Source of the DNA: Kibdelosporangium persicum
GTDB lineage: Bacteria; Actinomycetota; Actinomycetes; Mycobacteriales; Pseudonocardiaceae
NCBI RefSeq assembly: GCF_013280595.1
Contig: NZ_JAAATY010000017.1
Coordinates: forward strand, 62,001-126,000
Direction: 5' to 3'
Length of the DNA: 64,000 nt
Part shown: piece after piece, positions 41,837 to 49,510 of the stretch
How the letters are laid out: each line of letters starts with the position of its first letter
Numbering within the stretch: the first letter of the stretch is position 1
Position numbers and translations under genes: made by a program
The notes under the pieces: generated by a model
Databases searched by the model: none
Told to the model about the DNA's origin: nothing
Seen by the model: only the letters and a program-made list of their open reading frames with translations

Positions 41837-43012
41837 TCAGGACACCTGGTGGCTTGTCTGGAACCTCGCAGGGACGCGGCGGAAGGCGTCGGCGACGTCG
41901 CAGAGGAAGGCGATGTCGCTGTCGAGGTCGCGACCGCCGGGGGCGGCTGCGGGCGACGGAGGCTGAGTCGGGGCGGCTCCTGTCGCGGCGGCTTGGATCG
42001 CGGCTGCCAGGGTGGCTGCTTCCACCGCCGCATCCAGTTTCCGGCCAGTAAGGCCGGATTGGACGGCCGCGTGTCGTGCGTCGGCCGCCACTTCAGGGTC
42101 GATGTGGTCGCGGAGAGCCAGGCGGCCGTCGCGGATCTCGACCGCCCGGCGGTAGAGGCGCAAGTCGAGGTCTCGCATGTCCAGCAGTTCGTACCACCGT
42201 GGTTTCGGTGGTACGAGGGCGATCGACGGGTTCATCCGGTACAGCGCCAGCCAGAGTGGACGCAACCGCTGGTACTTCCGGTAGTTGCTGATCGGCGGTG
42301 GTGTCCGCCAGTTCGGCAAGGCCAGTCCGGCCAGGATCAGCACCGCCGCCGCGAGCGTGAGATACCTGTCCAGCAGGATGTTCAACGCCCTCGGGTAGTC
42401 CGTTCCGGTCCTGCGTGCGACGAAGTACGCCGCTTTGTGGAAGTGGTACGTCACCGAGCAGAGCATGCCGGTCGCGATCAGCCGTAAACCCATTCGTACC
42501 GCTGGATCCGTGGTCATCGAGGCGTAACGGATGCTCAGCGTGGCCGCGGTGAGGAACGCCGGGAGCAATCCGGCGGTGTAGACGAGCCAATACTCGAGCA
42601 CGCCGGGAGTCGCGCCGTACCTGCCCGCGAAGCGCACATTGTCCACTGGTGCCTTGGTCATCACGAACAGGACGCACATTCCGGTGAACGCCGCCGAGAT
42701 CCAGATCGCGTGCCGTAGCGACCGTCGGCGGGCGTCCTCGGGATGGTGGATCTGCAACAGCATTGTCAGGCCGCCCCATCCCGCGACGAGGAAACAGCCG
42801 TGGTCGACCAGTCTGCCGACGTTCGGTATCCCGGTCAGCACGCTCAGCCCGTGGTAGACCGGTGGGACCTTCGCCGTCAGCGTCGCCGCGATGGTCAGCG
42901 TGACCACCCAGCTCATCGCGTTGGTGGGGCCGCGCGGGTGCACGGCCAGTCGTGTCACCACGACGGTGCACGCCAGCAACGCGGGCCCGTAGTGCCGGAT
43001 CAGTTCACCCAT
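41837..43012 (-). CDS. MAB_1171c-like (DUF6545) membrane protein
   Basis: 391 residues: six to seven membrane segments in the first 220 residues (LLACTVVVTRLAV, WVVTLTIAATLTAK, ISAAFTGMCVLFVM, VYTAGLLPAFLTAATLS, LNILLDRYLTLAAAVLILAGLALP) and a soluble C-terminal half containing RLRPLWLALYRMNPSIALVPP and DLRLYRRAVEIRDGRLAL, which are characteristic of the family. The family is called a putative transporter, without proof. It overlaps the ImmA/IrrE gene by eight bases, so both are translated together; the XRE gene lies 116 bases further up. This triad recurs in actinomycetes (from memory of the family). Confidence 0.82.
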   Translation of the reverse strand: MGELIRHYGPALLACTVVVTRLAVHPRGPTNAMSWVVTLTIAATLTAKVPPVYHGLSVLTGIPNVGRLVDHGCFLVAGWGGLTMLLQIHHPEDARRRSLRHAIWISAAFTGMCVLFVMTKAPVDNVRFAGRYGATPGVLEYWLVYTAGLLPAFLTAATLSIRYASMTTDPAVRMGLRLIATGMLCSVTYHFHKAAYFVARRTGTDYPRALNILLDRYLTLAAAVLILAGLALPNWRTPPPISNYRKYQRLRPLWLALYRMNPSIALVPPKPRWYELLDMRDLDLRLYRRAVEIRDGRLALRDHIDPEVAADARHAAVQSGLTGRKLDAAVEAATLAAAIQAAATGAAPTQPPSPAAAPGGRDLDSDIAFLCDVADAFRRVPARFQTSHQVS

Positions 43013-43508
43013 GTGTGCGGCGTGGCCAGTCGAACGCTGCCCTGATCCTCCGGCCGACGTCGTTGGGCGTCAGCCGTTCCGCCTGGTGCCGGATGATCGA
43101 GGCGAGCAGTTCTGCCTCCTGTTCCTCTGCGGCCTGGTACGAAGTGCGGGCCAGCATGGTGCGGATGACTTTGAAGTCCAGGTGCGGCAGCAGGGACCGG
43201 ATGTGTTCGGCTTCCGGGATACCGGCCCGGTAGTGCCCGCACAACAGGTGGCTCAGTTCGTGCAGGATGATGTGTTCCTGGTGCGGCAGCGCGGTTCCGT
43301 CCTCGTAGAAGATCAGGTCCGCGGTGTCGGTGGACAGCCACACCCCATGGGCTTCCGACAATCCTGTCACGGGCATGAGGTGGATGGGCCGTCCGCGCTG
43401 CTCGGCCACTCGCCGGCACAACTCGTGCACGTCGAACGGGTGCATCAGGGGCAACTGCCCCGCGATGGCTTCACATCGGCGTCGCAGCCGTTTGAGCTCG
43501 GCGGTCAT
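43005..43508 (-). CDS. ImmA/IrrE-family metallopeptidase
   Basis: 167 residues. Zinc site HELSHLLCGH (HExxH plus a further His; about residues 80-89) in an ImmA/IrrE fold, preceded by the helical LRRRCEAIAGQLPLMHPFDVHELCRRVAEQRGRPI. Such peptidases cleave partner XRE regulators to switch on target genes. Its stop overlaps the DUF6545 gene. The XRE gene immediately upstream on the same strand is the natural target. Confidence 0.9.
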   Translation of the reverse strand: MTAELKRLRRRCEAIAGQLPLMHPFDVHELCRRVAEQRGRPIHLMPVTGLSEAHGVWLSTDTADLIFYEDGTALPHQEHIILHELSHLLCGHYRAGIPEAEHIRSLLPHLDFKVIRTMLARTSYQAAEEQEAELLASIIRHQAERLTPNDVGRRIRAAFDWPRRTHG

Positions 43509-43624
43509 CGCACCTCCCGAGAGGGGCAAGGTCGTGGTCGTCACGGCCGCATGCCACGTATCTTGCCCGAATCCCGTTGGTGCGTGTCGAAAATGGACCG
43601 TTTGCGGCGCCGGCCGGGATTCGG

Positions 43625-44068
43625 TCAGGACTCGGGGTTGTCCTGGTCGTCCGGCAGGCCTTCGATCTCGCGCGCCCGCTCCACCATCTCGGTGATCGCA
43701 CCGAGGCTCCGGGCGGACAGGCCGGACGCCCGCAACGCGATCTGCCGCACCGAGGCGTCCCGCAACGCCGCGAGCAGCGCCAGTTCCGCGTCGACCTGGC
43801 TGGTCGTGGTGGCGTCGAAGAAGTACGCGGGCGGGACGCCGAAGAACCCGGCCAGTGCCTCCAGGTGCCGCCGGGTAGGGTTGTCCCGCAAGCCTTTGCG
43901 CAACTGCCAGAGGTAGGTGGCCGAGATCGTCGGCCCGCCGCCGGACCGGATGGTCTCGGCGACCTCTTCGAAGCTGTACTCCTTGCCACTGCTCGGCCGG
44001 ACGGTGCGGAAGAGGTGATCCACCTTCGCCGCAAGGGTTCGTTCGCTCGACGACGAAGCGTCCGGCAT
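43625..44068 (-). CDS. XRE-family regulator
   Basis: 147 residues. Helix-turn-helix in EYSFEEVAETIRSGGGPTISATYLWQLRKGLRDNPTRRHLEALAGFFGVPPAYFF (about residues 30-85), the SinR-like form used by ImmA-regulated repressors; the C-terminal part is helical with ARSLGAITEMVERAREIEGL. ATG 44068 with GGGAGGAGG upstream. Divergent from the LmbU-family gene, so it may control that promoter as well as the ImmA-DUF6545 genes. Confidence 0.88.
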   Translation of the reverse strand: MPDASSSSERTLAAKVDHLFRTVRPSSGKEYSFEEVAETIRSGGGPTISATYLWQLRKGLRDNPTRRHLEALAGFFGVPPAYFFDATTTSQVDAELALLAALRDASVRQIALRASGLSARSLGAITEMVERAREIEGLPDDQDNPES

Positions 44069-44151
44069 CTCCGCCTCCTCCCACACAACGGTCCAGCATA
44101 GTGGCCTGTCAACTGGCCTGAAGCAGGTTCCGGCAAAAGCGTTCACCACAG

Positions 44152-44181
44152 TTGACGCCCTCATTTATATCTGCTTATGCT
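44152..44181 (+). promoter_or_regulatory. Promoter of the LmbU-family gene
   Basis: TTGACG (44152-44157) and TATGCT (44176-44181) are 18 bases apart and well matched to the actinobacterial vegetative consensus. They lie about 60 bases upstream of the GTG at 44239, in the divergent region shared with the XRE gene. Confidence 0.6.
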
Positions 44182-44238
44182 CGCCTTACCGCCATAAACT
44201 CATGTGAATGGCTTGGGGCTACACCATTGGGAGGAAGG

Positions 44239-44919
44239 GTGGATACCCGCAGCAAACACCAGCCTGCCGCCGAAGGACTTCAGCGGCGGTCGCGTCCGCG
44301 CGAATCCGGGGAGGGTGCCGGTTCGGGGCCGTTACCCGGTGTCGGGCTCACCAAACGCACCAGTTTCACCTTGCCGCCCGGCGTCCCGTTGGACGAGTGG
44401 AGCAGGATCGGACGGCAGATCGACACCATCGCCGCCTCGTCGTCGTGGTGGCTGGGGGACTGGCTGATCTACGGCCAGTCGCAGTACCCGGACCTGTACA
44501 AACGGGCCGTCGAGCAGACGTCGCTGGACTACCAGACGCTGCGTAACTACGCCTGGGTGGCGCGCCAGTACCCGGTCGCCCGGCGCCGGCCCGCGCTGAG
44601 CTTCCAGCACCACGCCGAACTCGCCTCGATGACCGCGGCCGAGCAGGACCAGTGGCTGGACCGGGCCGAGCGGTTCGGCTGGTCCCGCAACGAACTGCGC
44701 AACCGGGTCAGAGCCAGCAGGCGGGTCAACCGCTCCGGCGAGGCCGGGACCGACCGTATTCTCAAGATTCACATGACGGTTCCGCCAAGCCAGAAACAGC
44801 GGTGGATGCGGGCCGCCGCGTCGGAGTCCGAACAGGACTTCGTGAACTGGATGGTCTCTGTGCTCGACAACGCGGCGGCGGCGACGCTGCGGACCGCCAC
44901 GCCTCAGCTCGGGGGCTGA
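44239..44919 (+). CDS. LmbU-family cluster regulator
   Basis: 226 residues of the LmbU family: GLTKRTSFTLPPGVPLDEWSRIGRQIDTIAASSSWWLGDWLIYGQ, DLYKRAVEQTSLDYQTLRNYAWVARQYPVARRRPALSFQHHAELASM, then a WSRNELRNRV helix and a C-terminal VPPSQKQRWMRAA segment. LmbU activates lincomycin biosynthesis, and relatives lie in many actinomycete antibiotic clusters. GTG 44239 with GGGAGGAAG upstream. It sits at the left edge of the glycosyltransferase cluster and overlaps the end of the convergent PH-domain gene by 16 bases, so it is a good candidate pathway-specific regulator. Confidence 0.85.
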   Translation: MDTRSKHQPAAEGLQRRSRPRESGEGAGSGPLPGVGLTKRTSFTLPPGVPLDEWSRIGRQIDTIAASSSWWLGDWLIYGQSQYPDLYKRAVEQTSLDYQTLRNYAWVARQYPVARRRPALSFQHHAELASMTAAEQDQWLDRAERFGWSRNELRNRVRASRRVNRSGEAGTDRILKIHMTVPPSQKQRWMRAAASESEQDFVNWMVSVLDNAAAATLRTATPQLGG

Positions 44920-46427
44920 GGATCGAGGAACTGTGCGATCAGGCCTGGCACGCACGTGTCTGCGAATGCCAGGCCTTTGTGCTCTTCCACGTCGTAGACC
45001 GAGTAACGCTTGCGTCCGGCGGACGTGGTCGCGGTGAGCGTGACCAAACCTTTGCGGCGCTGGAAAACCGATTGGCTGATGGTCCAGCCGATGACGCCGT
45101 CGCGCTGTAGCGCCACGGTCTTGCGCCACAACCCGCCGTGCCGGGACACCAGATAACGGCCGCTGATCGCGTGCCCCAGGTTGCGGTATGCGTCCACGGC
45201 CGCGGGCAACCCGATCCCGAGCGCCACCAGTGCCCAGCTCCACGCGATGTGCAGCAACACATCCGTGAGCAGCAACCCGAGTACGGCCAGCACGGTCGCG
45301 GGAACCAACGCGATCATCGTGGCCCAGGTGAGCCGCCGGTTTCGTGCCGCCGTCACGTGTCCACACAGGATCGACGGGTCGGTGGGGGAGGTAGCCGCGT
45401 TCACCACGGAAGCGGCTACCTGGTGCGCCAGCTCGGCCGGCGCGTTCGGCAGCAGCGTTTTGTGGTCGCTCTCCTCGCCGTGTTCCTCCTCGGCGAGTCC
45501 TGTCGCGACAGCATCGACCTTGGCTGCTCCCAACAGGCGGTGTCCCAGGGTCTCGACAACCTGCACCCCACGCAAGCGCTCCTCGGTCAGGGACACCGAA
45601 TGCGTCGTCATGAGTCCACGTCGGACCCTGAGCGTGCCCGCGGATTCACGGTCCAGGCGGTAATCCCACCAGGTCGTCACGAACAGCAGCAGCGCGCCGA
45701 CCGCACCGACGACTCCGCCTACGACGACGACAATCAGGATGGCCACGGCCAGCGGCATGCTGTCCAGGAAGTTGTAGGTCCAGGTCAGCACATCGGCCTC
45801 GAACCCGAACAACTCGGCCACGCTCAGCAGCCCGCCGAACGCCCCGGAGCCCAGGACGAACGCCTCCACCGACAGCGGCGCGTACCAGACCCAGCGCCGG
45901 TCGAGTTCCGCGAGCACCTGGTCGTCCGACTCGCCGGCGGGCCCCTGGCCGAGCAGTTCACGCCGTAGCCGGTCGGCCTCCGCCCGGCTGACCGCGTCCA
46001 GTTCCAGCGAGGTCTTGTCCTTGTCGACGTGCTCCCCGGTGCCGATCTCCACCTTGGCCATCCCGCAGAGCCGCAGCATGATCCCCGCGCTGATGTCGAC
46101 GCTGCGAATCCGGTCACGCGGCAGCGAACGTTGCTTGCGCACGAAGACACCGGTGTGCATCTCGAGCCGATCGGCCGAGAGCCGGTATCGGGTCCTGGTC
46201 CAGCGCAACCAGTCTCCGACGAACCCGGCCGCCACGATCAGCACGACGCCAGGCACCAGCCAGGCGAGCACGCTCGCCAGCGACCAGCCGAAGATCCAGG
46301 AGACGACGGACGCCAGCGAGAAACCCGAGACACCGGTGAAGCCGACGAGCGTCGCGGTGGTGATGGCGATCGTGCGCCAGTCCAGCCTGCGCCACTGGTC
46401 CGAAGTTCGAGTCAGCACGGCGGTCAT
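44904..46427 (-). CDS. Bacterial PH-domain membrane protein, long (YdbT-like)
   Basis: 507 residues with two to three pairs of membrane helices and repeated bPH2 domains (TRYRLSADRLEMHTGVFVRKQRSLPRDRIRSVDIS, RRGLMTTHSVSLTEERLRGVQVVETL, GRYLVSRHGGLWRKTVALQRDGVIGWTISQSVFQRRKG). It forms a pair with the short bPH2 protein encoded upstream; start ATG 46427 overlaps that stop. In Bacillus subtilis the homologous ydbST pair belongs to the sigma-W envelope-stress/antimicrobial-resistance regulon. Here the pair follows the glycosyltransferase operon on the same strand with a 43-base gap, so a role in self-protection is possible (inference). Confidence 0.85.
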   Translation of the reverse strand: MTAVLTRTSDQWRRLDWRTIAITTATLVGFTGVSGFSLASVVSWIFGWSLASVLAWLVPGVVLIVAAGFVGDWLRWTRTRYRLSADRLEMHTGVFVRKQRSLPRDRIRSVDISAGIMLRLCGMAKVEIGTGEHVDKDKTSLELDAVSRAEADRLRRELLGQGPAGESDDQVLAELDRRWVWYAPLSVEAFVLGSGAFGGLLSVAELFGFEADVLTWTYNFLDSMPLAVAILIVVVVGGVVGAVGALLLFVTTWWDYRLDRESAGTLRVRRGLMTTHSVSLTEERLRGVQVVETLGHRLLGAAKVDAVATGLAEEEHGEESDHKTLLPNAPAELAHQVAASVVNAATSPTDPSILCGHVTAARNRRLTWATMIALVPATVLAVLGLLLTDVLLHIAWSWALVALGIGLPAAVDAYRNLGHAISGRYLVSRHGGLWRKTVALQRDGVIGWTISQSVFQRRKGLVTLTATTSAGRKRYSVYDVEEHKGLAFADTCVPGLIAQFLDPQPPS

Positions 46428-46927
46428 GTGGCGTCCTGGGGGATGAGCTTGGTGATGTCGGCGAGGCGGTGCGCCAGTTCGGCCGCCACCTCGCCGTCGA
46501 GGCCTTTGACCGTCACCGCGCCCGCCGACGACGCCGTGGTGATGATCAGCGTCGCCAGGCCGAACCGCTGTTCCAGCGGGCCGCGTTCGGTGTCGACGGT
46601 CTGGATCCTCGACATCGGCGCGATTCGCGACTCCTGGAAGAAGTACCCGGTCCGGGTGTACACGGCGGTCCCGGTGACCTCCCACCGGTGCACCCGGTAC
46701 CACCAGAGCGGCAACAGGACGGCCAGCGGAACGGCGATCACGACGACCACGATCGCGGCGAGCACGAGCCAGAAACGCGCCGGGGGGATGAAGATCCCCG
46801 GCACGACGAGCAACACGGCCAACGTGGCGGCGGTCAGCACGAGCTGCCACCGCCACCACGGGATCGCCCGCTGGTCGACCCGGTTGCCTGGCGGGCGCAG
46901 CCGGATCGGGGTGGCCTGGGTGGTCAA
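46424..46927 (-). CDS. Bacterial PH-domain membrane protein, short (YdbS-like)
   Basis: 167 residues: a hairpin of two membrane helices (WQLVLTAATLAVLLVVPGIF, FWLVLAAIVVVVIAVPLAVLLPLWW) and one bPH2 domain (HRWEVTGTAVYTRTGYFFQESRIAPMSRIQTVDTERGPLEQRFGLATLII). Start taken as TTG 46927 because GGAGGAG precedes it by six bases; an upstream start would cover that site. Co-translated with the long PH-domain protein (ATGA overlap). Directly downstream of the first glycosyltransferase stop. Confidence 0.85.
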   Translation of the reverse strand: MTTQATPIRLRPPGNRVDQRAIPWWRWQLVLTAATLAVLLVVPGIFIPPARFWLVLAAIVVVVIAVPLAVLLPLWWYRVHRWEVTGTAVYTRTGYFFQESRIAPMSRIQTVDTERGPLEQRFGLATLIITTASSAGAVTVKGLDGEVAAELAHRLADITKLIPQDAT

Positions 46928-46970
46928 CGGATTCTCCTCCTCGACTGTGCGTGTCCCGCCGGCGAGATGA

Positions 46971-48239
46971 TCACTGCCGGTACTTGTCGGTGAGCTCTTC
47001 CAAGTGTGGGACGAGCTCGTTGGGCGTGGGCATCGCGAGCATCTCGTCCCGCAGGGCACGGGCGCGCTCGCCGAACGACGGCTCGTCGAGCAGTCTGAGC
47101 AGGCACTCCCGGACGCCCGCGCCGGTCGCCTCGGTCGCGTGGATCTCCAGACCGGCGCCGTACTCGGCGAGTTTCCTGGCCAGCGCGGGCTGGTCGGAAT
47201 CCCACGGCAGGGACAGCTGGGGCACGCCGTGCAGCGTCGTCGTGGCCATCGTGCCGATGCCCGCGTGGTGGATCACGGCTGTGCAGGTCGGGGCGAGCGC
47301 GTCGACCGGCGCGAAGTGCACCAGCCGCGCGTTGTCCGGCACCTCGCGAAGCTTCGCCTGCTCGGCGCGGTCGATCGTGGCGACGACCTCGATGTCCAAG
47401 TCCGCCAACGAAGTCAGGATGTCCTGGACGTCGACGATGTAGCCGTCCGGGCGTTCGGCGATGATGCTGCTGCCGAGCGTCAGCCCGACCCGTGGCCTGG
47501 CCGGAGGTGTCCACAGCCAGTTCTCCACAGTGGCCGTGCCGTTGTACGGGACGTACCGCAGCGGCACGTTGTGCACGTCGCCGATCACGCGCAGCGGGTC
47601 CGGCAGTTGGTCGATGGTGAAGTGGCCGGTGATCAGGTCCTCGGAGAACTCGACGCCGTACCGGTTGACGTTGCTGGTGATCCACTCGGCCAGCGCGTCG
47701 CCGCGGTCCTCGGGTGGCTGCCGCTCCTTGAGGTTGAGGTAGTGCGCGCGGGTGACGCTGAAGATGTCGACGCTCCACAGCAGACGCGCGTGCGCCGCGC
47801 CGACGACCTTGGCCGCGATCGAACCGGCGAACGCGGCGGTCTCCCAGATCACCAGATCCGGCTGCCACTGCCTGGCGAACACCACCAACTGGTGGATCAT
47901 CGGCACGTTGACGGCCTTGTACCACCACTCGACGTGGTTGTCGTAGCCGGACTTCATGTACTCCCACGTGATCCGCTCGGGGAAGTCGACCACGTCGTAC
48001 GGGCGCGGGAAGCCGGGCTCGTCCTCTTCCTCGTCCCCGCCGTCGTCGAAATCGGCGGTGCGGCCGTAGTTGCGGCTGCCGACCGGGACGGCGGTCAGCC
48101 CGGCCTGGGTGATCGTCTCGGCGAAGTCGGGCTGGCTGGCCACGGCGACCTCGTGCCCGGCCGTGCGCAGCGCCGAGGCCAGCGGGACCATGAAATGGAA
48201 GAGCGTTTTGGCCGGTTCGGTGACGAACAGGACTCGCAT
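46971..48239 (-). CDS. Glycosyltransferase 1 of 8 (EryCIII/DesVII-like, GT1 fold)
   Basis: 422 residues. N-terminal acceptor domain MRVLFVTEPAKTLFHFMVPLASALRTAGHEVAVASQP; NVPMIHQLVVFARQWQPDLVIWE; C-terminal NDP-sugar domain RPRVGLTLGSSI and the HHAGIGT donor motif (about residue 335). The overall sequence follows macrolide/polyketide deoxysugar transferases. An acidic low-complexity insert (DFDDGGDEEEDEPGF, about residue 66) lies after the first domain's strands. ATG 48239, AAGGAG upstream. Last glycosyltransferase of the leftward operon. Donor and acceptor sugars cannot be read from sequence; no P450-like auxiliary partner is visible. Confidence 0.92.
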   Translation of the reverse strand: MRVLFVTEPAKTLFHFMVPLASALRTAGHEVAVASQPDFAETITQAGLTAVPVGSRNYGRTADFDDGGDEEEDEPGFPRPYDVVDFPERITWEYMKSGYDNHVEWWYKAVNVPMIHQLVVFARQWQPDLVIWETAAFAGSIAAKVVGAAHARLLWSVDIFSVTRAHYLNLKERQPPEDRGDALAEWITSNVNRYGVEFSEDLITGHFTIDQLPDPLRVIGDVHNVPLRYVPYNGTATVENWLWTPPARPRVGLTLGSSIIAERPDGYIVDVQDILTSLADLDIEVVATIDRAEQAKLREVPDNARLVHFAPVDALAPTCTAVIHHAGIGTMATTTLHGVPQLSLPWDSDQPALARKLAEYGAGLEIHATEATGAGVRECLLRLLDEPSFGERARALRDEMLAMPTPNELVPHLEELTDKYRQ

Positions 48240-48253
48240 CGGTGTTCTCCTTG

Positions 48254-49501
48254 TCAGTACTCGGCCAGCCGCGCGGCCACCTGGCTGGGATCGGGCATGG
48301 CGAGCATCTCGTCGCGCAGCCGTCGCGCGCTGTCGCGGAAGGCCGGCTCGTGCAGCAGGCGCAGCACGCCCTGCCGGACGGTGTCGCCCTTGGCTTCGCT
48401 GGGATCCATCGCCAGCCCGGCGCCCTGCTCGGCGAGTTTCCGGGCCAGGGCGGGCTCGTCGAAGTGCAACGGCAGCGCCAGCTGCGGCACGCCCTGCAAC
48501 GACGTGGTAGCCAGCGTGCCGATTCCGGCGTGGTGCACCACCGCGCTGCATGACGGGACAAGCGCCTGCAATGGGACGTACGGAACCACGGTCGTGTTCG
48601 CCGCGACATGGCTGAGCTTGCGCTGTTCGCTCTCGGCGACCGTGGCCACGACGTCGATGTCCAGATCCGCCAGTGAATCGAGGATGTCCGGCACACTGAC
48701 GACGTAGCCGTCGAACGCCTCGGTGGCCGTGATGCCGAACGTGATCGCGATTCGCGGTCGTTCGGCGGCCGGCCAGAGCCAGCGGGGGACCGTCGCCGGG
48801 CCGCCGTAGGGGACGTACCGCATCGGTACGTAGTCCAGATCCGCCGCGACCCGCAACGAATCCGGTAGCTGGTCGATGGTGGCCTGGCCGGTGATCATGT
48901 CCTCGTCGAACGCCGCGCCGTACTTGCGGGCGTGCGCGTCCAGCCATTCGGCGAGCGCGTCACCGCGGTCGTCCGGTGGCTGGTGTTCTTTGAGGCTCAG
49001 GTAGTGCGAGCGGGTGACGCCGAAGACGTCCACGCTCCACAACAGACGCGCGTGCCTGGCACCGACCGCCTTGGCCGCGATCGGCCCCGCGTAGACCGAC
49101 GGTTCCCAGATGACCAGGTCCGGCCGCCAGTGCCGGGCGAAGGACACCAGGTCGGGGATCATCGGCTGGCTGTCGATCTTGTGCCACCACGTGACGTGGT
49201 AGTCGTACCCGGACTTCAGGTACTCCCAGCTGATCCGCCCGGGGTGGTCCACCACGTCGTACGGCCTGAACAGTCCGGTCCGCGCGGCCGTGCCGGGCTG
49301 GGGTTCCATGCCGGCCAGCCGTTTGTGGTTGTGGTCGCGGCCGACGGGCACAGCGGTCAGGCCGGATCGGGCGATCGTGTCGGCCATCCTGGGCTGGCTG
49401 GCCACGCGCACCTCGTGCCCGGCCGTGCGCAGCGCCCAGGCCAACGGCACCATCGACTGGAAGATGCTCCGGTCGGGGCAGGTGGTGAACAGAACGCGCA
49501 T
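48254..49501 (-). CDS. Glycosyltransferase 2 of 8 (EryCIII/DesVII-like)
   Basis: 415 residues with the complete family pattern: MRVLFTTCPDRSIFQSMVPLAWALRTAGHEVRVASQP, SYDYHVTWWHK-type region (SGYDYHVTWWHKIDSQPMI), HWRPDLVIWEPSVYAGPIAAKAVG, RPRIAITFGITATEAFDGYVV, VPDILDSLADLDIDVVAT and the donor motif HHAGIGTLATTSLQGVPQLALP. ATG 49501. It is 14 bases upstream of glycosyltransferase 1 and nine bases downstream of glycosyltransferase 3, so it is in the same operon. Intact in length and motifs; expected to be active. Confidence 0.93.
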   Translation of the reverse strand: MRVLFTTCPDRSIFQSMVPLAWALRTAGHEVRVASQPRMADTIARSGLTAVPVGRDHNHKRLAGMEPQPGTAARTGLFRPYDVVDHPGRISWEYLKSGYDYHVTWWHKIDSQPMIPDLVSFARHWRPDLVIWEPSVYAGPIAAKAVGARHARLLWSVDVFGVTRSHYLSLKEHQPPDDRGDALAEWLDAHARKYGAAFDEDMITGQATIDQLPDSLRVAADLDYVPMRYVPYGGPATVPRWLWPAAERPRIAITFGITATEAFDGYVVSVPDILDSLADLDIDVVATVAESEQRKLSHVAANTTVVPYVPLQALVPSCSAVVHHAGIGTLATTSLQGVPQLALPLHFDEPALARKLAEQGAGLAMDPSEAKGDTVRQGVLRLLHEPAFRDSARRLRDEMLAMPDPSQVAARLAEY

Positions 49502-49510
49502 GGTCGTCTT

